From AP-15 sp963833745 (GTDB lineage Bacteria; Pseudomonadota; Alphaproteobacteria; ATCC43930; CGMCC-115725): a DNA stretch of 64,000 bases. The DNA lies in contig CAWHZD010000004.1 in assembly GCA_963833745.1 (NCBI GenBank), positions 434,001-498,000 on the forward strand, written 5' to 3'. Shown piece by piece: positions 8,714-17,443 of the stretch. The notes under the pieces were generated by a model that was not told where the DNA came from, did no database searches, and worked only from the letters and a program-made list of their open reading frames with translations. The position numbers and the translations under genes were made by a program. How positions within the stretch are numbered: position 1 is the stretch's first letter; each line of letters opens with the position of its first letter.

Positions 8714-11659
8714 ATGAATGTCGCAGAATGGCTGCGCGGTCTGGGGCTCGAACAATATGCGCCGGTGTTCCGCGACAACGATGTCGATGCCGAGGTGCTG
8801 CCGCAACTAACGGCCGACGACCTGATCAGCATCGGCGTGACCTCGGTCGGCCACCGCCGCAAACTCCTCGCCGCCATCGCCGCACTCGCCGCTGCCGCGC
8901 CCCCCGCCGTCGTGGCAACGGTAGCACTGCGAGATGCATCGGCGCCGGCCGACGCGGAACGCCGCCAGCTTACGGTGATGTTCTGTGACCTGGTGGGGTC
9001 GACGGCATTGTCGGCGCGTCTCGATCCCGAAGATCTGCGCGAGGTCATCGGCGCCTACCACCGCGCCGTCGCCGATGTCGTCGGCGGGTTCGACGGTTTC
9101 GTCGCCAAGTACATGGGCGACGGCGTCCTGGTCTATTTCGGCTACCCGCGCGCGCATGAGGACGACGCCGAGCGGGCGGTCCGCGCGGGGCTGAGCCTGA
9201 TCGAGGGCGTCGGTCGCCTGGATGTCCATTCCGTCAAGCTGCAAGCACGGGTCGGCATTGCCACCGGGCTGGTGGTGGTCGGCGATCTGATCGGCGAGGG
9301 ATCCGCGCAGGAGCAATCGGTCGTCGGCGAGACGCCAAACTTCGCCGCCCGGCTGCAAGCCCTGGCCGAGCCGGACGCGGTCGTCATCGCCGCCGGTACG
9401 CGCCGGCTGGTCGGCGATCTCTTCGACTACCACGATCTCGGCGCCGTGGACGTAAGGGGCATCGTTGCGCCGGTGCCGGCTTGGCAGGTATTGCGCCCGA
9501 GCGCTGTCGCGAGCCGGTTTGAGGCGTTGCGCGGAGCGGCATTGACCCGGCTCGTCGGCCGCGACGAGGAGATCGACCTGCTCTTGCGCCGCTGGGCGCG
9601 CGCCAAGGCAGGCGACGGCCAAGTTGTGCTGATCTCCGGCGAACCCGGCATCGGCAAGTCACGCATCGCCGCCGCGTTGACGGAGCGCCTCCACGCCGAG
9701 CCACATCTCCGCCTGCGCTATTTCTGCTCGCCCTATCACCAGGATAGCGCGCTCTATCCCTTTATCGATCAGCTCGGCCGGGCATCTGGGTTCGCCCGCG
9801 ACGACCCGCCCGCTTCCCGGCTGGAGAAGCTTGAAGCCTTGCTAGCCCGTGCAACGCCGCCGGCCGAGGATGTGGCATTCCTCGCCGATCTCATGTCGCT
9901 GCCGGCTTCTGAACGCCACCCGCTGCCGAACCTCAATCCGCAGCGCAAGAAGGAGCGGACATTGGCGGCTCTGATCCGGCAGGTCGAGGGTCTGGCGCGC
10001 CGGCAGCCGGTGGTCATGGTTTTCGAGGACGCACACTGGATCGACCCAACGTCGCGCGAGTTGCTCGACCTCGCCGTCGAGCGGGTTCGCGGTCTTCCGG
10101 TGCTGCTCATCGTGATGTTCCGCCCCGAGTTCCAGCCGCCCCGGACCGGCCAGCCACAGGTCACCATGCTTGCGCTCAATCGCTTGGACCGGCGGGACCG
10201 AACCGCTCTTGTGACGCAAATTGCCGGCGGCAAAGCACTCCCAGATGAGATTGTCGCCCAGATCGCCGATCGCACCGATGGCGTGCCATTGTTTGTCGAG
10301 GAATTGACTAAGAGTGTCTTGGAGAGCGGTGTGACCCCGCTCGGGATCCCGACGAGTTTGCACGACTTATTCATGGCGAGGCTCGATCGCTTGGGATCAG
10401 TCCGCCGGGTGGCGCAGATCGGCGCCGCGATCGGACGCGAGTTTTCCTACTCACTCCTACACGCCGTCTCCCGTCTTTCCGAGGACGAGCTGCAAGCCGC
10501 TCTCGCTCGCCTCGTCGCCTCCGAGCTGGTGTTCCAGAGAGGCACACCGCCCGACGCGGTCTACAGCTTCAAGCACGCGCTAGTGCAGGACGCGGCTCAC
10601 GGCAGTCTGCTGCGCAACGCCCGGCAGCAATTGCACGCGCAGATCGCCCAAGCACTCGAAACCCAATCCCCCGAGCTGACGGACAGCCAACCCGAGCTCT
10701 TTGCGCAGCATTATGCGGAAGCAGGGCTCGTTGAAAAATCCGTCGCATGCTGGGGCAAGGCCGGTCGTCGGTCCGCCGCCCGCTCAGCGATGGCGGAAGC
10801 GGCCACGCAATTGCAAAAGGGGCTGGACCAACTGGCACTATTGCCGGACGACCGCGAACATCAGCGACAGGAGCTCGAATTTTTCGGTGCACTGGGTGCG
10901 GTCTTGAACGCCGTCAAAGGTCAGTCGGCTCCGGAAACCGGCCATGCCTATGCCCGCGCGCGAGAGCTGTGGGAGGAGCTGGATTGCCCTTTGGAGTTTC
11001 TTGGGGTTCCCCATGGGCAGTCTCGCTATCATGGGCACCGCGGCGAATTGGATCTGGCGCAGCGCTTGGACGAGGATTTGCTCCGTCTGAGTCTTCAGCG
11101 CAACGATATTAAGGGGCTTTTTCTCGGCCACCTGTCCTCCAGTCGAAACCATTTCATCGGTGGCCGATTAGCGTTGTCCCGATCGCACCTCGAAAAGGCC
11201 TTTGCACTTTATGATCCAATCTCCCACGATTCGCTCGTACAACAGGTGGGATACCACCCCGAGGTCTCCTTTCAGGGGTTGTTGGGAACTGTCCTCTTCT
11301 GTCTCGGCTATCCCGATCAAGCATTGCCGTGGATTAACACAGCAATTGCCGAAGCTCGGAGACTGGCTCATCCGCCAACTCTGGCTATGTGCTTCGGACA
11401 TGGCGCCAGGCTGCTTTCGCTCGCCGGAAATAACGCGGTTCTCGACCAGTGGGTAGACCAGTTCGATGCTATGGCGACCGAGCAGGGTTTCCCCGTCTGG
11501 CATGCGGAGGCGACCATCTATCGCGGGTGGACCAAAGTCACGAATGGTGATGTGACGGAGGGAATAGCTCTTCTGCGGGGCGGTTCGACCGCTTTCCGCG
11601 CCACTGGGACCGAGATGTGGACATCGGGTAATCGCGGCGGCTGGCTGACTTGCCGATAG
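8714..11659 (+). pseudogene. SAM/adenylate-cyclase/AAA/TPR signalling protein, 5' part, cut by an IS110 element
   Basis: Start taken at the ATG 8714 (MNVAEWLRGLGLEQYAP) by comparison with the paralogue at 25348-28671. Order: SAM domain (~1-60), class III nucleotidyl cyclase domain (~80-245; FCDLVGSTALS, KYMGDGVLVYFG and the Asn/Arg motif NFAARLQ), an AAA/STAND ATPase (Walker A GEPGIGKSR, Walker B VVMVFEDAHWID), then TPR-like helices. The native reading stops after TEMW (codon ending 11620). The rest of the ORF is IS-derived, ending in a stop at 11659. The rest of the gene resumes at 12996. A truncated protein with cyclase and ATPase but lacking the last TPRs could still be made. Confidence 0.9.
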
Positions 11660-11710
11660 TGCCGCGCTCCGGGCTGTAGCCCGGTCGCTTTCACCATCGG
11701 AGGCTGTGCG

Positions 11711-12742
11711 ATGACCCACTATGTTGGCTTGGACGTGTCGCAAAAATCGACCGCGATCTGTGTCGTGAACGACTCCGGTCGCCGACTGTGGCGTGGCCAG
11801 TGCGCCTCTGATCCGGAACAGATTGAGCGCGCGGTGCGGAGGCATGGCGGCGAGGATGCCCGCATCGGTATCGAGACCGGTCCTATGACGCCATGGCTGG
11901 TGCACGAGTTGCGCGGTCGCGGGCTCGCCGTCACGTGCCTCGATGCGAGGCATGCAAGGGCTGCGCTCAAAATGCAGATCAACAAGACGGATCAGAACGA
12001 TGCGGAGGGACTGGCGCAGATCATGCGCACGGGATGGTATCGGTCGGTGCATGTAAAGTCGTTCGATTCCCATCGGGTGCGGGCCTTGCTGGGGGCACGA
12101 GCCCAGCTCGTCGGCATGACAACACGATTGTCGAACCATATCCGCGGTGTGCTCAAGACCTTCGGCATGCTGCCGGGAGCAGGGCGTGGACTGCCGTTCG
12201 ACCGGCGCGTCGAGACGCTGCTTGTCGACCGGGCCGAAGTGGCGCCGATCGTTCGGCCCATGCTGGCCGCTTGGCGGCAACTGCGCCAGCAGACCGCCGC
12301 CTTCGACAAAGCGGTACGCGCGCTGGTGAAGTCGAGCCCCACGTGCCGTCACCTGATGGGTGTGCCCGGGATCGGAGTGCTGTCTGTGCTGGCCTATGTC
12401 AGTATGATCGAGGATCCGGCGCGCTTCGGCCGGTCACGATCGGTCGGCGCGCACCTCGGGCTCACCCCAAAACGATATCAATCGGGCGAGATAGACCGCA
12501 GCGGCAGAATATCGAAGTGCGGCGACACGCTGGCTCGCACGCTGATGTACGAAGCGGCGGTGGTGCTGATGTCGCGGGTCAAACGGGCTTCAGGCCTGAA
12601 AAACTGGGCCCAGGCGATTGCCAGACGATCAGGCGCTGGCAAGGCGCGCGTGGCGCTTGCCCGAAAACTCGCTGTGATCCTGCACAGCATGTGGCGGTCG
12701 GGCGAGCCGTTCCGCTGGTCCGAGCAGCCGGCGGCCGTCTGA
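11711..12742 (+). CDS. IS110-family (IS1111 group) DEDD transposase/recombinase
   Basis: 343 residues, full length. The N-terminal RuvC-like DEDD domain shows GLDVSQKS (first Asp), GIETGP (Glu) and NKTDQNDAEGLA (Asp pair). The C-terminal Tnp_IS110 domain shows GVPGIGVLSVLAYVS and the serine-bearing segment YQSGEIDRSGRISKCGD. These recombinases work with an element-encoded guide RNA to insert a circular intermediate without target duplication. ATG preceded by ATCGGAGG. No frameshift or stop, so the element may be active. Confidence 0.97.
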   Translation: MTHYVGLDVSQKSTAICVVNDSGRRLWRGQCASDPEQIERAVRRHGGEDARIGIETGPMTPWLVHELRGRGLAVTCLDARHARAALKMQINKTDQNDAEGLAQIMRTGWYRSVHVKSFDSHRVRALLGARAQLVGMTTRLSNHIRGVLKTFGMLPGAGRGLPFDRRVETLLVDRAEVAPIVRPMLAAWRQLRQQTAAFDKAVRALVKSSPTCRHLMGVPGIGVLSVLAYVSMIEDPARFGRSRSVGAHLGLTPKRYQSGEIDRSGRISKCGDTLARTLMYEAAVVLMSRVKRASGLKNWAQAIARRSGAGKARVALARKLAVILHSMWRSGEPFRWSEQPAAV

Positions 12743-12759
12743 CGATACCTTCACCAGGA

Positions 12760-12965
12760 TCCATCCGGGCGCCGCCTCGGATGTGATGGTTGCCCGACGG
12801 GGCGAGGGTGCAGGCGACTGCGACGGAGGGCCTTGGGCCGCGTAAAACACCACGCGAGCCCGCTGTGGACATTGCAGCGCCTGTGCTTCGAACCAGATGT
12901 TGCGGCGGACGCTTCCGACCGCGGAGAGAACCGTGACCCCGGTACGGCGACAGAAGCGTTCAAGA
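12760..12965 (+). ncRNA. Candidate bridge/seek guide RNA of the IS1111-type element
   Basis: Lies between the transposase stop and the right end. Target loop: GATGTG (12780-12785) equals the chromosomal left target (11614-11619). GGGGCG (12799-12804) is the reverse complement of the right target CGCCCC (12997-13002). CCTCG (12775-12779) can pair with CGAGG (12803-12807) to close the loop. Donor loop: AGAGAAC (12925-12931) equals the element's right end plus core (12991-12997). CCCGGT (12938-12943) can pair, with one G-U, to ATCGGG at the left end (11623-11628). A 6-bp stem CGCTTC (12910-12915) with GAAGCG (12953-12958) encloses it. The target-then-donor order is as in known bridge RNAs. The exact RNA ends are unknown. 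Confidence 0.7.
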
Positions 12966-12995
12966 TCCAGTTGACAGAGGAGACGCGATTAGAGA

Positions 12996-13394
12996 ACGCC
13001 CCATCATATCGCCCTCCTAGCCAACGCATTTGACATCGCAGGACAAGTTGAAGAGGCCCTTATCTTGCTAGACGATGCTTTTCAGACCGTTGAAAGGACA
13101 GGCGAGCGCTGGCTGACGGCGGAGCTGTATCGGCACAAAGGCCAGCTGCTGCTGCGGCAGGGGAATTCAAAGGCTGCCGAGGAGCTCTATCGCAAAGCCC
13201 TGAGCATCGCCGAGGAGCAGGAGGCCAAGCTCTGGGAATTGCGCGCCGCCGCGAGCCTCGCCCGGCTCCTCCGCGACCAGGGCTGTCGGGCCGAAGCCCG
13301 CGAGTTGCTTGCGCCGATATACGGCTGGTTCACCGAAGGCTTCGACACCTCCGATCTGAAAGACGCAAAGGCGCTGCTCGACGAGCTTGCGTGA
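12996..13394 (+). pseudogene. 3' fragment of the IS-interrupted cyclase/TPR gene
   Basis: Reading in frame from ACG CCC CAT at 12996 gives TPHHIALLANAFDIAGQVEE and continues to the stop at 13394. The end, ELLAPIYGWFTEGFDTSDLK, is nearly identical to that of the paralogue at 25348-28671. It is the terminal TPR segment. Joined to the 5' part at 11620, the frame is seamless, so the gene was intact before insertion and no other decay is seen. It has no start codon of its own in a sensible place. Confidence 0.9.
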
Positions 13395-13442
13395 GCAGCC
13401 GATAACCGCACAGACTGCCGATGGTGCCGTGAGGAGCCCATT

Positions 13443-14747
13443 ATGACCAGCCCGGGTCGCCCGAACATTATCTTCATCGTCGTCGACGACTGCGGTTACG
13501 CGGATCTCGGTTGCACCGGGCAGACCAGCTACCGCACCCCGGCGCTCGACCGGCTGGCCGCAGAGGGGGTTCGGTTTACCCAGGCCTACGCCAACGCGCC
13601 GCTGTGCACCAACACGCGGGTGGCACTGATCACCGGGCGCTACCAGTACCGCCTCAAGCTCGGCCTTGTCGAGCCGCTGCGCGGCGTCAACCGCGGCGAG
13701 CCTGAGATGGGTATCCCGCCCGGCTTTCCGACATTGCCAGCGCTGTTGCGCGCGGCCGGCTACCGCGCCGCGCTGATCGGCAAATGGCACCTCGGCTTTC
13801 TGCCGGAATACGGTCCGCTGAAGAGCGGCTACGACGAGTTCTTCGGCATCATGGGCGGCTTCACCGGCTACTACACCCATAAAGGCGAGGGCGGCGAGCC
13901 CGACCTTTACGAAGGCGAGCTCCCGGTCGAGCGGGCGGGCTATGTCACCGATTTGCTGAGCGAGCGCGCCCTCGCTTTTGTGGAAGCCGCCGCCGCTGCC
14001 CCTGCACCCTATTTTCTCAGCCTGCACTACAATGCACCGCATTGGCCGTGGTCGGCCCCCTCGGTCGAGGCGGCGGCGCGCGAGCGCGAGGTGGATCGGG
14101 CGGAAATCATGGAGGGCGGCAGCCCGCGCATCTACGGCGAAATGATGCAGATCCTCGATGCCGGGATCGGCCGGGTCGTCGACGCGGCTCGGCGTTCCGG
14201 CCAGGACACTCTGGTGGTCTTCACCAGCGACAATGGCGGCGAGCGGTATTCGAATATCTGGCCCTTCGTCGGCCGAAAGTGGGATTTGCTGGAGGGCGGT
14301 CTGCGGGTGCCGCAGATCGTCTGGTGGCCGGGGCATATCAAAGCGGGCCAGGTGACCGACCAGGTGAGCGTCACCATGGACCTGACCGCTACCTGCCTCG
14401 CCGCGGCCGAAGTCGCGCCCGATGCCGGCCATCCGCTTGACGGGAGGGATCTGCTGCCGGTGCTGACCGGACAAGCGCCGGTCGGCGAGCGCACCCTCTA
14501 CTGGCGGATGGCAAACCGCAGTCAGCGCGCAATCCGCCGCGGCGACTGGAAATATCTGAAGGTCAGCGACCGGGAATTCCTGTTCGATATCGGCTGGGAC
14601 CCGCGCGAACGGGGCGACATGGCCGGCAAACGCCCGAACCTGCTGAGCGAGCTGCGCGGCCTGTGGGAAGACTGGAACCGGGAAATGCTGCCGGTTCCCG
14701 ACAACATGGTCCCGCCGCTTTCCAATTTGCAGGAAATGCTGTGGTAG
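13443..14747 (+). CDS. Sulfatase (arylsulfatase family)
   Basis: 434 residues. Sulfatases hydrolyse sulfate esters using a formylglycine. The metal-binding Asp pair is in NIIFIVVDDCGYADLG near the N-terminus. The active-site signature reads LCTNTRVALITGRYQ: Cys55 and Arg59 are present, but the usual Pro of C-x-P-x-R is Asn57. GKWHLGF, HYNAPHWPW and TSDNGG match other family blocks. No signal peptide is visible, so it appears cytoplasmic. ATG follows GTGAGGAGCC. No formylglycine-generating enzyme is in the window. Confidence 0.9.
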   Translation: MTSPGRPNIIFIVVDDCGYADLGCTGQTSYRTPALDRLAAEGVRFTQAYANAPLCTNTRVALITGRYQYRLKLGLVEPLRGVNRGEPEMGIPPGFPTLPALLRAAGYRAALIGKWHLGFLPEYGPLKSGYDEFFGIMGGFTGYYTHKGEGGEPDLYEGELPVERAGYVTDLLSERALAFVEAAAAAPAPYFLSLHYNAPHWPWSAPSVEAAAREREVDRAEIMEGGSPRIYGEMMQILDAGIGRVVDAARRSGQDTLVVFTSDNGGERYSNIWPFVGRKWDLLEGGLRVPQIVWWPGHIKAGQVTDQVSVTMDLTATCLAAAEVAPDAGHPLDGRDLLPVLTGQAPVGERTLYWRMANRSQRAIRRGDWKYLKVSDREFLFDIGWDPRERGDMAGKRPNLLSELRGLWEDWNREMLPVPDNMVPPLSNLQEMLW

Positions 14748-14773
14748 CCCCCGCCGGCAGCGAGTGGCGGGGG
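14748..14773 (+). terminator. GC-rich hairpin directly after the sulfatase stop
   Basis: CCCCCGCC (14748-14755) and GGCGGGGG (14766-14773) form an 8-bp perfect stem immediately after the stop codon. No T-run follows, so it may stabilise the transcript end rather than act as a classical terminator. Confidence 0.4.
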
Positions 14774-14921
14774 TAGAGGGCGGCACAACCGGACGGAAGC
14801 GAAGCGGCCGGGCTGCCGGCGGCGGGCGCAGCTGGCGCGGCCCGGCGAACGCGCTGGCGACAGCCATTCTCGACAACGCCGATCGGCTGTAGGGTGCGGC
14901 CGGCGACAGAGGAGGGACGGG

Positions 14922-15713
14922 ATGGCTGAGGACTTTGCCGGGAAGGTCGCGGTCGTAACGGGCGGCGCGAGCGGCATTGGCGCTGCGACCTGCCGCGCCT
15001 TTGCCATTCGCGGCGCGCATGTGGCGGTCGTCGACCGCGACACGGCGGCGGCCCGAAAGGTCGCGGCCGAGATCGCCGGAAACCACGGCAATGCCACAGC
15101 GCACCCGCTCGATGTGACCGACCGCGCCGGGTTCGCTGCTCTCGCCGCCGCGATCGCGGCAGCGGCGGGTGGCGTCGACATTCTCGTCAACGGCGCCGGC
15201 GTGACGGTGCGCGGGCTGATTGCCGATATGAGGGCAGAGGATTGGGACCGCGTCCTCGCCGTCAACCTGACCGGCGCCTTCAACGGCATCCAGGCGGTGC
15301 TGCCCTATCTGCGGGCGCGCGGTGGTGGTGCGATCGTCAACGTCGCTTCGATCGCCGGCCAGCGGATTTCGTTTGGCGGCACCGCTAATTACAGTGCGTC
15401 CAAGGCCGGGCTGCTGGGTTTGACCCGGCATGCCGCCTACGAGCTCGCCCCTGACCATGTCCGGGTCAACGCGGTCTGTCCCGGCCCGACCGCGACCGCC
15501 TTTGGCGGTGCGATGCCGACCGCGGAGAGCAAGGCCGCGCGGGCGCAGCAGATACCGCTTGGCCGCATGTGCGAGCCCGACGACATCGCCGACCCGATCC
15601 TGTTCCTGGCGAGCGACGCCGCCCGCATGATCACCGGCGTCGCGCTGACCGTGGACGGCGGTGTGCTGATCAAGAACGACACCCCCTACGACGAGTACTT
15701 TCGGCCGCGATAG
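14922..15713 (+). CDS. SDR family oxidoreductase
   Basis: 263 residues, classical short-chain dehydrogenase size. Cofactor motif TGGASGIG near the N-terminus, then VDRD at the end of strand 2, suggesting NAD(H) preference. NGAG, catalytic Ser in NVASIAGQ and YSASK carry the active site; the C-terminus AALMITGV-type ending (RMITGVALTVDGG) is typical. GGAGGGACGGG precedes the ATG. The substrate is not predictable. The sulfatase lies ~170 bases upstream with a hairpin between, so co-transcription is doubtful. Confidence 0.92.
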   Translation: MAEDFAGKVAVVTGGASGIGAATCRAFAIRGAHVAVVDRDTAAARKVAAEIAGNHGNATAHPLDVTDRAGFAALAAAIAAAAGGVDILVNGAGVTVRGLIADMRAEDWDRVLAVNLTGAFNGIQAVLPYLRARGGGAIVNVASIAGQRISFGGTANYSASKAGLLGLTRHAAYELAPDHVRVNAVCPGPTATAFGGAMPTAESKAARAQQIPLGRMCEPDDIADPILFLASDAARMITGVALTVDGGVLIKNDTPYDEYFRPR

Positions 15714-15755
15714 TGCCTCGTTCCGGTCTGATCGAACCGCCAGCCTAGGATTTGG

Positions 15756-15838
15756 TCATTGCGAGCAAAGCAAAGCAATCTCGGGCCGCTTAAGATCAGC
15801 TGGTCGGGATTGCTTCGTCAATGCGCTCCTCACAATGA
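15756..15838. repeat. Dispersed palindromic repeat, copy 1
   Basis: Begins TCATTGCGAGC and ends with the inverted form CACAATGA. The interior carries AAGCAATC and its inverse GATTGCTTCG. The same element recurs at 19689-19775 and 23199-23285. All three lie between genes and can fold into a long hairpin. Similar REP-like units are common in alphaproteobacterial genomes. Confidence 0.75.
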
Positions 15839-15871
15839 CCTCGTACCGGCGGTGGCAAAACCCCGACTTTA

Positions 15872-17443
15872 ATGGCTGCACCCGTCGACACGGCTTCCGT
15901 CTCCCACGGCGCGCGCCGTCTTCGCGCGGTCACGGCCTGGGTCAAGACCCCGGCGGGCGGGCTGACGGTTCTGATCGTCGCCACCTTTGGGGCGCGGCTG
16001 TTGTTCGCCGCCTTTCTCGGGCTCGGGATCGACGAGAGCTACATGGTCGCGGCCGGACGCGAGTTGCAGCTCAGCTACTTCGACCATCCACCGGTCGCGT
16101 GGTGGCTGGCATGGGGTGCAGCCGATCTCGCCGGCAATGACAGCGCGATCGTCGTCCGGCTCCCGTTCATTGCCCTTTTTGCGGTGTCGACGGTGCTGAT
16201 GTATCGCGTGACGTCGGCGCGGTTCGACCGGCGGGCCGGGCTGTGCGCCGCTGCGGTCCTCAACGCGGCGCCGGTGCTCGGCCTGACTTCGGCGACATGG
16301 GTGTTGCCCGACGGTCCGTTGACGGCGGCGCTGCTCGGTGCGGTCGCCTGCTTGCTTCGGGCGTTGCCGGCGCGGGGCCGGGCGGCCTGGGGGTGGTGGC
16401 TCGCGGCCGGGATTTGCGCCGGGCTGGCGCTGTCCTCGAAGTATTCGGCGGCGCTGACCTTATCGGGCGCACTGTTGTTTCTACTGACCGAGCCGGCGAG
16501 CCGCCGCTGGCTGTCGCGGCCGCAGCCCTATGCGGCGGGCCTTGTGGCGCTCAGCCTGTTCCTCCCGGCACTGATCTGGAACGCCGAGCACGGCTGGATG
16601 TCGTTTCAGTTCCAGGGCGGACGCGCCGGCGGCCATTTCTCCGCAGTCGGGCCATTGGCGGCGATCGGCGGCGCCGCCCTCTACTTTCTGCCGTGGATCT
16701 GGCTGCCTCTGGTCTGGTGCGGCTTTGACGCGCTCCGCCGCGGGCCGGCCGATTGCAGGCGCTGGCTGCTGGTGTGTCTGGCGGCGCCGCCGATCCTCCT
16801 TTTCACCGTGATCTCGCTGTGGAGCCACGTCTTGCCCCACTGGGCGGCACCCGGCTATCTGATGCTGGTGCCGCTGCTCGGCGAGGCAATCGGCCGGCGC
16901 TGGCCGAACAGCCGCGGCATTCGCATATCCGTCATCGCGACCGGCGTCTTTGCCGTTCTCGGCGCGGCTCTGGTCGCGAGCGAGGTAGAGTTCAACTGGC
17001 TACCACCGGTGATGACCGGGACGTTCATGCCGGATCGCGATCCGGCCATGGCGGCCGTCGACTGGCGCTCGTTGCGGACCGAGCTGGCACACCGCGGCCT
17101 GCTCGGTCGGCCGGGTCTGGTGGTTGCGGCGACGCGCTGGCTCGACGCCGGCAAGATCGACTATGCGCTGGGCGGCCGGGTGCCAGTGATGTGTCTCGGC
17201 CCCGACCCGCGCGAGTACGGCGTCATCGCGCCCGTCGCCGATTATGCCGGCTCGGATGTGCTGATAATCGCCCCGCGGACCTCGCCGGCGGAAATCACCG
17301 CCCGCTTTGGCAAGCTGTTCGAGACGATCGAGGTGCTGCCCCCGGCGACGGTGCTCCATGCCGGCCGCCCGGCGCTGAGCTTGCCGCTCTTTCTTGGCCG
17401 TCGGCTGCGCCGGGTCAGTGCCGGTACTGCGGATAGCCTTTGA
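15872..17443 (+). CDS. Family-39 glycosyltransferase (ArnT/PMT-like), 523 aa
   Basis: Integral membrane protein with about ten hydrophobic spans in the first ~370 residues and a soluble C-terminal tail. The first periplasmic loop holds GIDESYMV and YFDHPPVAWW, the acidic and HPP motifs of the PMT_2/ArnT group. These enzymes transfer sugars from polyprenyl-phosphate donors to lipids or proteins on the periplasmic face. Its last 29 bases overlap the 3' end of the minus-strand glycosyltransferase of the same family. Acceptor unknown. Confidence 0.88.
   Translation: MAAPVDTASVSHGARRLRAVTAWVKTPAGGLTVLIVATFGARLLFAAFLGLGIDESYMVAAGRELQLSYFDHPPVAWWLAWGAADLAGNDSAIVVRLPFIALFAVSTVLMYRVTSARFDRRAGLCAAAVLNAAPVLGLTSATWVLPDGPLTAALLGAVACLLRALPARGRAAWGWWLAAGICAGLALSSKYSAALTLSGALLFLLTEPASRRWLSRPQPYAAGLVALSLFLPALIWNAEHGWMSFQFQGGRAGGHFSAVGPLAAIGGAALYFLPWIWLPLVWCGFDALRRGPADCRRWLLVCLAAPPILLFTVISLWSHVLPHWAAPGYLMLVPLLGEAIGRRWPNSRGIRISVIATGVFAVLGAALVASEVEFNWLPPVMTGTFMPDRDPAMAAVDWRSLRTELAHRGLLGRPGLVVAATRWLDAGKIDYALGGRVPVMCLGPDPREYGVIAPVADYAGSDVLIIAPRTSPAEITARFGKLFETIEVLPPATVLHAGRPALSLPLFLGRRLRRVSAGTADSL

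Larger units (their letters stand above)
11623..12997 (+). mobile_element. IS110-family (IS1111 group) insertion sequence
   Basis: About 1375 bp inserted into the cyclase gene. Boundaries come from the host frame: ...ATG TGG AC before (to 11622) and ...AC GCC CCA after (core AC again at 12996-12997), so one copy of a dinucleotide core flanks each end. Subterminal inverted repeats TAATCGCG (11629-11636) and CGCGATTA (12984-12991) lie a few bases inside the ends, as in the IS1111 group. The non-coding left end is ~88 bases and the right end ~255 bases. A long right end also fits IS1111, whose guide RNA is encoded downstream of the recombinase. Confidence 0.9.
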
